A stretch of 64,000 nucleotides of DNA from Acidobacteriota bacterium (GTDB lineage: Bacteria > Acidobacteriota > Blastocatellia > Pyrinomonadales > Pyrinomonadaceae): the NCBI GenBank assembly GCA_016700075.1, contig CP065000.1, positions 1,984,001 through 2,048,000 on the forward strand. The letters are read 5' to 3'. Shown here in pieces: positions 15,543 through 23,856 of this stretch. A program made the position numbers and the translations under genes. Under the pieces are notes generated by a model. The model was not told the DNA's origin, ran no database searches, and was given only the letters and a program-made list of their open reading frames with translations. Every line of letters starts with the position of its first letter. The stretch's first letter is position 1.

Positions 15543-15998
15543 ATGAAAATATTGATTGCAACAGATGGCTCGGAATACAGCTTGAACGCAGTTGATCAAG
15601 CGTGCAGGATACTTTTGCGGCCGAAGGGAGCCGAAGTGATGATCATTTCATCCTACGAGGACGCATATCCGGTAACGGCAGAACCGTTCGCACTATCGGC
15701 GGATTATTATCAGAAACTCGATGATGCAGTTCGTGAGCAGGCCGAGAGTTTCGTATCCGCGGCAAAGTCGGTCATCGAGAAGCACTTTCCGCTTGCCGAT
15801 GTGCCTGTTGTCACTGAGGTATTGCGCGGCTCACCTGTTCAGCAGATCGTCGAAAAGGCGGAAGAATGGGGAGCTGACGTGATCGTCGTCGGTTCACACG
15901 GCCGCGGATTTTGGGGAAGGCTGCTTGGTTCAGTTTCCAACGGCGTCGTCCACCATGCGAAATGTTCCGTTCTCGTGGTCAGGTCGTCCGAAAGTTAG
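15543..15998 (+). CDS. Universal stress protein (UspA family)
   Basis: A single 151-residue Usp domain starting MKILIATDGSEYSLNAVDQA. The C-terminal VVGSHGRGFWGRLLGSVSNG has the G-x2-G-x9-G-(S/T) ATP-binding pattern, so this is an ATP-binding type. Such proteins act in stress and low-oxygen survival. GAGGAGAAGGAGG lies just upstream of the ATG. It is divergent from the PNPOx-family gene and convergent with the histidine kinase. Confidence 0.92.
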   Translation: MKILIATDGSEYSLNAVDQACRILLRPKGAEVMIISSYEDAYPVTAEPFALSADYYQKLDDAVREQAESFVSAAKSVIEKHFPLADVPVVTEVLRGSPVQQIVEKAEEWGADVIVVGSHGRGFWGRLLGSVSNGVVHHAKCSVLVVRSSES

Positions 15999-16004
15999 GC
16001 TGAT

Positions 16005-17936
16005 CTATCGCGGGCCCAGAATATCGTTCAGCGTGACCAAGAGGGTTTCTGCTGTGTACGGCTTTGCGAGAAACGCGTCTATTCCCAGTTCGGCCAATTC
16101 ACCGCTTTGCCCCTCAGAGACCAGGCCGCTCATAGCGATGATCTTGATCTGAGGGTCTAACTTTCGCAAAGCCCGGATCAGAGAAGGCCCGTCCATAAAA
16201 GGCATCGCGACGTCCGTGATGACTGCCGATATCTCATTTTCCGTTTGTGAATGAACCGCCAAGGCCTCAGTGCCGTCGCCTGCGGTTATTACTTTGTAGC
16301 CAAATTTGGTCAATGTTGCTTCTGCAACGGTGCGGATATTTTCCTCGTCATCGACAACCAGAATGGTCTCACCTTTTCCCGCCGGGAATTCAGTTTGCAG
16401 AGGCCGAACGGCTACAGAACCCTCGGCCTCCGCTGAAGGAAGATAGATGGAGAATCGGCTTCCTTTATTCGGTTCGCTGTAAACATTCATGAACCCGCCG
16501 TGGCTCCGCACAATGGTCATCGATGTGGCTAGCCCCAGGCCGGTTCCCTTGCCCATCTCTTTTGTAGTAAAGAAAGGGTCGAAGATACGCTTGACGATCT
16601 CCTGGGTCATACCGCTGCCGGTGTCTGTCACGCTGACTACTACGAAATTTCCGGGCTCGGCCTCCAGATTCATCCGTGCATAATTCTCATCGATCGATAC
16701 GTTCTCAGCTCGTATCGTTATTGTCCCGCCATGCGGCATTGCATCGCGTGCATTGATGCAGACATTGAGAAGCACCTGGTGTATCTGTGTTGGATCAGCC
16801 ATTATCGTCCAAAGGTCAGGGCTGACATTGAATTTGACCGCTATCGATTTCGGCAATGTTTCGTTTAGAACATTTACGAGCTCTTTGATCAGATGCTTCA
16901 GCTTTACCTGCATTCTTTCTCCGGACATTCCGCGGGCAAAGGTCAGGACCTGCTTGATCAACTCGGCGCCTCGATCGGCGTTCTCACGGATCATCGAGAC
17001 CCAACGAGCGCCTGCCGGATCGGTTATTTCCAACCTCAGCATGTCAGCAGCCATCGTTATAGGCGAGAGTATATTGTTCAGGTCGTGAGCTATGCCGCCC
17101 GCCAGAGTTCCGATCGACTCCATTCTTTGGGCTCGAAAAAGGTGCTCTTCAGCTCTCTTCTGTTCGGTGATATCAGTATTGGTTATTAGGAAATAGTCCG
17201 GGTCGCCGTCCTCTTTCCTTACCCGAGTCCATCTGCATTCAACGGTAAGCTCGGTCTTGTCTTTGCCTCGGTGTTTCCCTACCTTTTTCCATTCGTCTGT
17301 TTTCTCCAAACCGTCGACGGCTTCCTTAATGTGGCTCTCATCACCTTCGCAAAGAACATCCGCAATATGGCGTCCAAACACTTCCTCGGCCTGCCAGCCA
17401 TACATTCGCTGGGCGCCCTTATTCCAGTAGAGGATCTGGTAATTGAGGTCGCAGACCATGATCGCATCTTGTGCTTTGTCCAACAGAGAGGCCTGTTGGC
17501 GGATGCGTTCCTCGCCCAGTTTTCGCTCGGTGATCTCGAAGCGAATCGCAATATATTGGAACGGCTTTCCGTCCTCATCGACAAAAGGGACGATGGTGGT
17601 GTCCACCCAGTAGATGGAACCGTCCTTTGCTTTGTTTCTTATCTCGCCGTGCCAAACACTGCCTTTAGAGATCGTCGTCCAGATGTTTCGAATAAATTCC
17701 ATTGAATGATATCCGGAATTGATGATGCGATGGTCCTGACCGAGCAGTTCGTCACGGCTGTATTTTGAGATCTCGCAAAACTTGTCGTTTACATAGGTGA
17801 TCTTGCCGGTTTGATCGGTAATGGCAACGATCGCAGCCGCGTCAATAGCCCTTTTCAGGTCTGTCAGCTCTTTGAGCGCAGAAACGGATGCCCCGTTTGC
17901 AGGTGATTCGTTATCGTTCACTATCTTCTCGATCAA
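16005..17936 (-). CDS. PAS-PAS hybrid sensor histidine kinase with C-terminal receiver
   Basis: A 643-residue cytosolic kinase with no membrane segments. PAS domain 1 is at about residues 25-145 (ITDQTGKITYVNDKFCEISK) and PAS 2 at about 148-270 (DAIMVCDLNYQILYWNKGAQ). The HisKA domain has the phosphorylated histidine in GGIAHDLNN, near 288. The ATPase domain has NVCINARDAM, DTGSGM and GKGTGLGLAT. The receiver, from about 525, has its aspartate in VITDVAMPFMDG. It probably senses a soluble redox or small-molecule signal. The start is a TTG overlapping the stop of the upstream response regulator (TTGA), so the two are translationally coupled and presumably a cognate pair. Confidence 0.92.
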   Translation of the reverse strand: MIEKIVNDNESPANGASVSALKELTDLKRAIDAAAIVAITDQTGKITYVNDKFCEISKYSRDELLGQDHRIINSGYHSMEFIRNIWTTISKGSVWHGEIRNKAKDGSIYWVDTTIVPFVDEDGKPFQYIAIRFEITERKLGEERIRQQASLLDKAQDAIMVCDLNYQILYWNKGAQRMYGWQAEEVFGRHIADVLCEGDESHIKEAVDGLEKTDEWKKVGKHRGKDKTELTVECRWTRVRKEDGDPDYFLITNTDITEQKRAEEHLFRAQRMESIGTLAGGIAHDLNNILSPITMAADMLRLEITDPAGARWVSMIRENADRGAELIKQVLTFARGMSGERMQVKLKHLIKELVNVLNETLPKSIAVKFNVSPDLWTIMADPTQIHQVLLNVCINARDAMPHGGTITIRAENVSIDENYARMNLEAEPGNFVVVSVTDTGSGMTQEIVKRIFDPFFTTKEMGKGTGLGLATSMTIVRSHGGFMNVYSEPNKGSRFSIYLPSAEAEGSVAVRPLQTEFPAGKGETILVVDDEENIRTVAEATLTKFGYKVITAGDGTEALAVHSQTENEISAVITDVAMPFMDGPSLIRALRKLDPQIKIIAMSGLVSEGQSGELAELGIDAFLAKPYTAETLLVTLNDILGPR

Positions 17937-19327
17937 TTGCTCTCCATTTCGAAACCGGCCTTGCGAAGTTTATACCTAAGCTGATCGCGGGAAATGTCGA
18001 GCAGTTTTGCGGCCCTGGTCAGGTTGCCGCCGGTTCGCTGAAATGCCTGCTTTGCAAGCTCAAATTCGACGGTTTCAAGTGCGATGCCGTCATCAGGCAA
18101 ACGAAACTCTGATGATCCGACCTTAGCCATCATTTCCTCGGATATCATGTCTGCGGGCAAGTGCGTTATGGTTACATACTCGCCATCCTCAAGGATAGAG
18201 GCTCGCTCTATCACATTCCGCAATTCGCGGACATTTCCGCTCCATCGATAATGCCGGAAAATACTCGCGGCTTCCTCCGTAAGTCCCTTTAATTTCTGAC
18301 CGCGTCTTTTAAGATTTGCCTTTTCGATGTAATGTTCCGCGAGCAATATCACGTCATTGCCTCTCTCGCGGAGCGGCGGTATGTCCACCTGAATGACCGA
18401 AAGGCGAAAGTACAGGTCGAGGCGAAAATTGCCCGCCTCGCTTTCGGCTTTTAGATTTCGATTGGAGGCCGCGATTATCCTCGCGTTCATCTGTATGTCC
18501 TTTAGCCCGCCGACCCTGCGAAAAGCTCCCTCCTCCAAAACCCTAAGCAATTTAGCTTGGAGCCCGAGTTCCATCTCGCCTATCTCATCAAGAAAGATCG
18601 TTCCGCCGTGGGCTTGTTCAAATAGCCCTTCCTTCCTTGCTTTTGCATCGGTGAAGGCACCTTTCTCATAGCCGAAGAGCTCCGATTCGATCAGGTTTGC
18701 GGGAAGTGCGGCACAGTTGATCGCCAGATATGGGGCGTCGGCACGTGACGACGCATAATGGATCGCCCTTGCAAACAGATCTTTTCCGGTCCCTGTTTCA
18801 CCATTGAGCAGGATCGACCCGACGTCCGATTCAGCGACCCTTTGAGCAAGATCGATTGCCTTTTTCATCGTATCGGATTCCCCAATTATCTCGGAAAAAG
18901 AGAACCTGCGTTTGCGGTCCGTGCGGATCTGGCGGATCTCCTTGCGAAGTTCACCTGTTTCCACCGCATTCCGAAGCGTCACACGAAGTTCCTCAATTCG
19001 CACCGGTTTTCCGATAAAGTCGTGCGCACCGCCCCGCAAAGCCGCAATAGTATTTTCAACGTCGACATTCCCCGTGATCATCACCGCGATGACATCAGGA
19101 TCTTTTTGTTTGATCTCCGTCAGCAGATCGAGCCCTGAACCATCCGGCAGATCGATGTCCAGCAAAACGACATCAGGCTCAACTTCAGCAACTGAACTTC
19201 TACCGCTAGCGATGGTGTCGGCTTCAAAAGGCTCGTATTCCCATGAAATCAGAGCTTCAACCAAAGCCATGCGTACAAATCGATCATCATCAACGATAAG
19301 TACCTTTCCCACTGATTCTTTCTTCAT
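17933..19327 (-). CDS. NtrC-type sigma-54-dependent response regulator
   Basis: A 464-residue enhancer-binding activator. The receiver domain (VLIVDDDRFVRMALVEALIS) has its aspartate in VVLLDIDLPDGSG. The AAA+ domain has Walker A GETGTGKDLFARAIH, the sigma-54 contact loop as GAFTDA instead of GAFTGA, and Walker B GGTIFLDEIGEM. The C-terminal Fis-type HTH is NLTRAAKLLDISRDQLRYKL. It would activate sigma-54 promoters when phosphorylated, probably by the adjacent kinase. ATG 19327 is used; an in-frame GTG at 19357 is possible. Six sigma-54-type promoters lie within 18 kb, and it is their obvious candidate activator. Confidence 0.93.
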   Translation of the reverse strand: MKKESVGKVLIVDDDRFVRMALVEALISWEYEPFEADTIASGRSSVAEVEPDVVLLDIDLPDGSGLDLLTEIKQKDPDVIAVMITGNVDVENTIAALRGGAHDFIGKPVRIEELRVTLRNAVETGELRKEIRQIRTDRKRRFSFSEIIGESDTMKKAIDLAQRVAESDVGSILLNGETGTGKDLFARAIHYASSRADAPYLAINCAALPANLIESELFGYEKGAFTDAKARKEGLFEQAHGGTIFLDEIGEMELGLQAKLLRVLEEGAFRRVGGLKDIQMNARIIAASNRNLKAESEAGNFRLDLYFRLSVIQVDIPPLRERGNDVILLAEHYIEKANLKRRGQKLKGLTEEAASIFRHYRWSGNVRELRNVIERASILEDGEYVTITHLPADMISEEMMAKVGSSEFRLPDDGIALETVEFELAKQAFQRTGGNLTRAAKLLDISRDQLRYKLRKAGFEMESN

Positions 19328-19406
19328 TTGCAGTTCCAATATGCCTCTCTGAGGCACAAAAAGCGAAGCGACCGTGAAAATTTTCGCAGTTTCCTAAAAA
19401 CAATAA

Positions 19407-19422
19407 TGTGACCCGAATCACA
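19407..19422. promoter_or_regulatory. Perfect CRP/FNR-type site upstream of the nonaheme cytochrome genes
   Basis: TGTGACCCGAATCACA is a perfect TGTGA-N6-TCACA palindrome, 47 bases before the first cytochrome ATG and 80 bases from the divergent activator gene. The same half-sites recur upstream of the decaheme cytochrome gene. Confidence 0.65.
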
Positions 19423-19468
19423 AGGCAATTCAGGAGAACAGAATACAATCAAGAGGTTGTTCCTACTG

Positions 19469-20635
19469 ATGTCCCGGGTAAAGGCAAGATTCAGACGATA
19501 TGCGGTCGTTTTCTCCGTCGCCGTTTTCGCGATGGCGGCTGTTCATATCGCGCCCGATACTGCGGATGCGCAACGACGCCCGGCGGTGCGGCGATCTTCC
19601 CCTCCGCCTAAATACTCTAAATTTGACCACCTGACGAAGGCTCATCGAATGGACTGCTCGTCGTGCCACAAATTCCCGTCGAAAAACTGGAATAAAGTAA
19701 GGCCGGAAGCGGACGCGTTTCCCGATATTACAGATTATCCGCAACATAATTCTTGCCTGAAATGCCACTCGCAGCAGTTTTTCAGAGGTGCGACTCCGGC
19801 GATATGTTCGATCTGCCACACGAACCCCTCGCCCCGGAACAACGCACGACATCCGTTTCCAAACCCGCGAGAGATATACGATGTTTCACCAAAGGGTAAG
19901 AACGCCGAATCGAGTTTCGTGGTCGCGTTCCCGCACGACAAACACGTTGATATCGTCTCGTCGCTGCGAAGGAGCAACGGCAATTTTGTGAATGCGTCGT
20001 TTACGAGTCGTGTATTGCGGAGCGAGAACGAGGCAAGTTGTGCAGTTTGCCATAAAACGATGTCGCCGCAGGGCGAGTCCGCCGATGAATATTTGGTGCC
20101 GCCGCCGCCTGACCTCGGCGAAGGTTTTTGGCTAAAAAGGGGAACTTTTAAGTCCGTTCCTCTCGGTCATACGACCTGTTTTACTTGTCATTCGGCAGAT
20201 ACTGGAATTGAACCCGCACCCGAAAACTGCGGCAGTTGCCACAAACCGCGGCCCGCGCAGCCGGCGGCGGATTTTGACCAGACGCTCTTCGCGGCGCACA
20301 AATTGGAAAACAGGCCGGTCTGGCTCGCGTGGAAACGCCGGTTTGGCTCGGGGCGTTTTCAGCATGAACATTTTGCACATAACGAGCTCGCGTGTGCGAC
20401 GTGCCATAACATATCAACACTGAACGCGTTGGATCCGTTGACTAAGAAGGTTCCGGTCTCATCATGCGCAAAGTGTCATGCGACCCCGACGACGGATGAC
20501 GGCGGCATTTTGAATTATGTTGTCGATCAGCGAAAGACGGATCCGACATTTGAGTGCATGAAGTGTCATGTCGTATTCGGCAAAATGCCTGTGCCGGCGT
20601 CCCACGTACGGGCGGTCGAGGAGGCTGGAAAATGA
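19469..20635 (+). CDS. Exported multiheme cytochrome c with nine CxxCH motifs
   Basis: A protein of about 388 residues starting MSRVKARFRRYAVVFSVAVF, with a signal peptide ending near ADA-QRR. Nine CxxCH heme sites are visible: CSSCH, CLKCH, CSICH, CAVCH, CFTCH, CGSCH, CATCH, CAKCH and CMKCH. Several histidines placed before the motifs can be distal ligands, as in cytochrome c3/c7-type proteins. It would carry electrons in the periplasm or at the cell surface. An in-frame TTG at 19457 is the alternative start. It overlaps the next cytochrome gene by 4 bases (ATGA), and a perfect CRP/FNR-type site lies upstream. Confidence 0.9.
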   Translation: MSRVKARFRRYAVVFSVAVFAMAAVHIAPDTADAQRRPAVRRSSPPPKYSKFDHLTKAHRMDCSSCHKFPSKNWNKVRPEADAFPDITDYPQHNSCLKCHSQQFFRGATPAICSICHTNPSPRNNARHPFPNPREIYDVSPKGKNAESSFVVAFPHDKHVDIVSSLRRSNGNFVNASFTSRVLRSENEASCAVCHKTMSPQGESADEYLVPPPPDLGEGFWLKRGTFKSVPLGHTTCFTCHSADTGIEPAPENCGSCHKPRPAQPAADFDQTLFAAHKLENRPVWLAWKRRFGSGRFQHEHFAHNELACATCHNISTLNALDPLTKKVPVSSCAKCHATPTTDDGGILNYVVDQRKTDPTFECMKCHVVFGKMPVPASHVRAVEEAGK

Positions 20636-21501
20636 AGTTTCCACAAACTCTCAGTTCAGTCATGGTCGCCGTTCTTTCGTTGTCGTTCTTGATCGTCGGA
20701 TGTTCGTCGCCATCGGCGCCCGAGAATACTGCCGTTGCAGAGCCTCCGCCTGCCGAGGAGACCAACTCCAACATTGCGAAGGTAGTAGATACAGGGCAAG
20801 ATTTTTCACGATTTCTACACAGCAACGAGCAGCACGCACGTCTGCCGTGTCTGTTGTGCCATACTCGTAACGATAACGCTGCGACCCCAACTCTGCCGGG
20901 CCACATTCCGTGCGCCAGTTGTCATACCGATCAGTTTGCCGATAGCGGGAATGCGATCTGCTCGGTTTGCCATACGGATGCATCCAGCGGAGCGATGAAG
21001 AAGTTTCCACGGTTGAAGAGCTTTAACGTACGCTTCGATCACGCAAAACACACTCGTCAGACAGGATGCGTGACGTGTCATAGCCCGCAGCGTAGAGGCG
21101 CGACATTCTCGTATCCTAGCGGACTCAATGCCCACAACACGTGCTATCAATGCCACGGTCCTGAGGCAATGATTGGCGGCGAGAATATCGGTTCATGTGC
21201 GACCTGTCACGAACAGGGACGCCCACCCGCCGCAATCAAGGCATCGACGGCTTTTCAGAAGAGTTTTAGTCACGCTGCTCACGCCGGACGTGCGAAGTTG
21301 AACTGCTCTTCATGCCACATGGTACGCGCCGGCGCACCCCGCGGCAGGCAAGTTATCTCTCCGGTTGTTGCTATGCACAATCCTCCCAAAGGACGGCAAA
21401 GCTGCGCGACCTGTCACAACGACCGCAGAGCCTTTGGGATCGGGGACGGCGTGTTTGAGAGCTGTAAGCGATGCCATCAGGGTGGTAATTTCAGCTTTTA
21501 A
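20632..21501 (+). CDS. Lipoprotein multiheme cytochrome c with nine CxxCH motifs
   Basis: A 289-residue protein starting MKFPQTLSSVMVAVLSLSFL, with a lipobox LIVGC, so it is predicted to be lipid-anchored. Nine heme motifs are seen: CLLCH, CASCH, CSVCH, CVTCH, CYQCH, CATCH, CSSCH, CATCH and CKRCH. The pattern is similar to the preceding gene, and the two may form a complex or be old duplicates. The start overlaps the preceding stop (ATGA), which fixes the start and implies coupling. Its partner could be an outer-membrane barrel or a periplasmic reductase; no enzymatic domain is present. Confidence 0.9.
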   Translation: MKFPQTLSSVMVAVLSLSFLIVGCSSPSAPENTAVAEPPPAEETNSNIAKVVDTGQDFSRFLHSNEQHARLPCLLCHTRNDNAATPTLPGHIPCASCHTDQFADSGNAICSVCHTDASSGAMKKFPRLKSFNVRFDHAKHTRQTGCVTCHSPQRRGATFSYPSGLNAHNTCYQCHGPEAMIGGENIGSCATCHEQGRPPAAIKASTAFQKSFSHAAHAGRAKLNCSSCHMVRAGAPRGRQVISPVVAMHNPPKGRQSCATCHNDRRAFGIGDGVFESCKRCHQGGNFSF

Positions 21502-21622
21502 AAGCGAGGGTGTGGTATTTTTCGCACATCGCGTTCGATCTTTGACAATTCGAGAACACTGCTCACGTTTATAAACCTATACAACGCAATGAGTTACAGC
21601 GATATCGGGGTTGAACTGCAGA

Positions 21623-21637
21623 TGGCACAGGCTTTGC
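21623..21637 (+). promoter_or_regulatory. Sigma-54 promoter of the monoheme cytochrome gene
   Basis: TGGCAC-AGGCT-TTGC is an exact match to the -24/-12 consensus, with a G following. The start would be near 21649, about 55 bases before the ATG at 21704. Confidence 0.65.
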
Positions 21638-21703
21638 GATAACACTATGTTGTCGGGACGCATTTTTTCGTTCCGTCAGATGTGTATGAACAAGGAGTTT
21701 ATA

Positions 21704-22042
21704 ATGAAGACCAGAAACGCAAAATTTGTAGCCATCATTTCTTTCCTGATATTTGTTGCATTGGTAGTGGTATTCCGAGCCGAAACGCAAAGTTTTGCCG
21801 GGGAAGAGGTTCAAGATGCAGCCGCATCGTACAAGAAGAACTGTGCGATGTGTCACAGCCCTAAAGCTGAGAAGTTCTATGATCCGAATATGCCGGAGGA
21901 AGAGCAGATCGAGATCATCATGAAGGGCAAGAAGATGGAAAAGCCGCCTCACATGCCCGGCTACGAGGCAAAGGGAATGAAGACCGAAGAAGCGAAAACA
22001 CTTGTCGACTACATGAAGTCGCTTAGGCAGCCTGCCGAATAG
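21704..22042 (+). CDS. Small monoheme cytochrome c with N-terminal anchor or signal
   Basis: A 112-residue protein starting MKTRNAKFVAIISFLIFVAL, with one heme site (CAMCH) at about residue 48. The C-terminal AKTLVDYMKSLRQPAE is a typical class I cytochrome helix. The MPG segment (PHMPGYEAKGM) supplies the likely methionine ligand. It would shuttle electrons in the periplasm between the quinol-oxidising cytochrome and others. AAGGAG lies 6 bases before ATG 21704; the open frame extends to 21611 but without another good start. It is under a consensus sigma-54 promoter. Confidence 0.9.
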   Translation: MKTRNAKFVAIISFLIFVALVVVFRAETQSFAGEEVQDAAASYKKNCAMCHSPKAEKFYDPNMPEEEQIEIIMKGKKMEKPPHMPGYEAKGMKTEEAKTLVDYMKSLRQPAE

Positions 22043-22073
22043 GGATCGCCTCATAGGACACTTAACCTAGACA

Positions 22074-22129
22074 CCAAAACCCGCTGTATCGAGCATTTTT
22101 ACTGACGCCGATCGCGGGTTTTGGGATTT
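22074..22129 (+). terminator. Long-loop hairpin followed by a T-run
   Basis: CCAAAACCCGC (22074-22084) and GCGGGTTTTGG (22114-22124) are perfect 11-bp complements separated by 29 bases and followed by GATTTTT. It could end the monoheme cytochrome transcript or attenuate transcription into the next gene. Confidence 0.5.
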
Positions 22130-22166
22130 TTGCGTTTGTCAGCTGTTCTTGGATGTAGTGTGATTT

Positions 22167-23783
22167 ATGAAAGAAGAAAACGAAAGGCCCGAATCCGAAC
22201 GTCCCGAAGACGGAAAGCCTATGGTCATGCCCAGCCTGCTGCGAAACTATATCAGTTTCGTCGGGATCGCTATTGCCGCAGCGAGCTTCACGAGTTTCGT
22301 TCTGCTGTTCATGATCGAACTAACAGGCGACACAGATAACCCGTATACAGACCTTGTTACATTTATTTTTGTACCGAGTGTTCTGGTTTTTGGGTTGTTT
22401 CTGGTCGTGCTTGGGGCCCTGATAGAAAGGCGTCGCCGCCGGAATAAGGCCCCTGAGGATATAGCGCCTTTTCCGGTCATCGATCTGAACGACCCGAAGC
22501 GGAGACGCACCCTTATAGTCTTTGGCTGTCTTTCGTTCGCTTTTCTCTTCCTGTCTGCATTTGGCAGCTATCGCGCGTTCGAATACACGGAAAGCGTCAT
22601 ATTTTGCGGCCAAGCGTGCCACACGGTGATGGAGCCTGAATTTGTTTCGTATCAGGCGTCTCCGCATGCGAAGGTCGCATGCGTCGAATGTCACGTCGGC
22701 AGCGGTGCTGACGCCTATGTGCAGGCAAAGCTGTCCGGTATGCGGCAGCTTTACGGCGTGATGACGGGGCACTACAACCGTCCGATCCAAACTCCGATCC
22801 ATAATCTCCGCTCAGCGACCGAAACCTGTCAAAAATGTCATTGGTCGGAAAAATATCATGGAGACGTTCTAAAGGTCTTTAACCATTATGCCTACGATGA
22901 GGCTAACACGCTGAATCAAACCCGTATGCTGCTTAAGGTCGGCGGCGGAAACGCAGCGACCGGGCCTGTCGGCGGCATCCATTGGCACATGAATCTATCG
23001 AATGACGTGGCATTTGTTTATTCAGATGAAAGACGTCAGGTGATCCCTTGGGTCAAGTTCACTGATGCTACTGGAAAGGTGACCGAATACCGCACGGCCG
23101 ATTTCACGGCATCGCAGGCAGAGATCGATAAGATGCCCCAACGGAAAATGGACTGTGTCGATTGCCACAGCCGTCCGGCGCATGACTATCTTTCGCCTGC
23201 CAGAGCTGTAGATGTTGCGTTTGACGCAGGCAAGCTGGATCAGAGCATTCCCTTTTTAAAGGCAAGGGCCGTCGATGCTCTAGCAAAGGAATACGAAACA
23301 AAGGATGAGGCCCTCGCGGCCATAGCCCGCGATATCAATCAGTATTACCAGACTACGCATCCTGATGTTTTCGCTAAGAAAGGTACTGCTGTCGCGGCCG
23401 CGGTTTCTGAAGTACAGAGGCTGTATCAAACCTATTTTTTCCCCGAGATGAAGACCGATTGGCGGGCCCATATCAACAATATCGGCCATTTCAACGCACA
23501 AGGGTGTTTCCGATGTCATGACGGCCAGCATTTCAGCAAGGAGGGCAAGCCGATCAGAAACGACTGTGCGGTCTGCCACACGACGCTGAGCCAGACCTAT
23601 GCCGGAAGTACTTTTGTTCCGGAGAACGGCGTGTTCCGGCATCCGGTAGAACTCGGTACGATGAACACCTACCAATGTGCCGCATGCCACAAAGGCGATA
23701 AGGCCTTTGTCCATCCTCTTAATCTCGGTGATATATCGAGATTCCAATGTGCGGAATGCCACAAAGGCAATCCCGGATATTGA
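22167..23783 (+). CDS. NapC/NirT-type membrane multiheme cytochrome c, eight heme motifs
   Basis: A 538-residue protein with two or three membrane segments: about 27-50 (NYISFVGIAIAAASFTSFVL), about 63-85, and one before the first heme (LIVFGCLSFAFLFLSAFGSY). The first heme site is CGQACH (Cx3CH), followed by CVECH, CQKCH, CVDCH, CFRCH, CAVCH, CAACH and CAECH. The Cx3CH followed by MEPEFVSYQASPHAKVACVE is characteristic of NapC/NirT/NrfH-like quinol-oxidising cytochromes. It is the likely entry point of electrons from the quinone pool into the periplasmic heme chain (inference). Confidence 0.9.
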   Translation: MKEENERPESERPEDGKPMVMPSLLRNYISFVGIAIAAASFTSFVLLFMIELTGDTDNPYTDLVTFIFVPSVLVFGLFLVVLGALIERRRRRNKAPEDIAPFPVIDLNDPKRRRTLIVFGCLSFAFLFLSAFGSYRAFEYTESVIFCGQACHTVMEPEFVSYQASPHAKVACVECHVGSGADAYVQAKLSGMRQLYGVMTGHYNRPIQTPIHNLRSATETCQKCHWSEKYHGDVLKVFNHYAYDEANTLNQTRMLLKVGGGNAATGPVGGIHWHMNLSNDVAFVYSDERRQVIPWVKFTDATGKVTEYRTADFTASQAEIDKMPQRKMDCVDCHSRPAHDYLSPARAVDVAFDAGKLDQSIPFLKARAVDALAKEYETKDEALAAIARDINQYYQTTHPDVFAKKGTAVAAAVSEVQRLYQTYFFPEMKTDWRAHINNIGHFNAQGCFRCHDGQHFSKEGKPIRNDCAVCHTTLSQTYAGSTFVPENGVFRHPVELGTMNTYQCAACHKGDKAFVHPLNLGDISRFQCAECHKGNPGY

Positions 23784-23791
23784 TCATAAAA

Positions 23792-23823
23792 CAAAAAACC
23801 GGCGGAGTGGGGAACTCCGCCGG
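23792..23823 (-). terminator. Rho-independent terminator of the barrel/decaheme operon
   Basis: CCGGCGGAGT and ACTCCGCCGG form a perfect 10-bp stem with a 5-base loop. On the minus strand it is followed by TTTTTTG, so it terminates the operon reading leftward. It may also block read-through from the plus-strand cytochrome gene. Confidence 0.8.
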
Positions 23824-23856
23824 ATGTGCGATGATGCGGTTACTACGAGACTGAGA

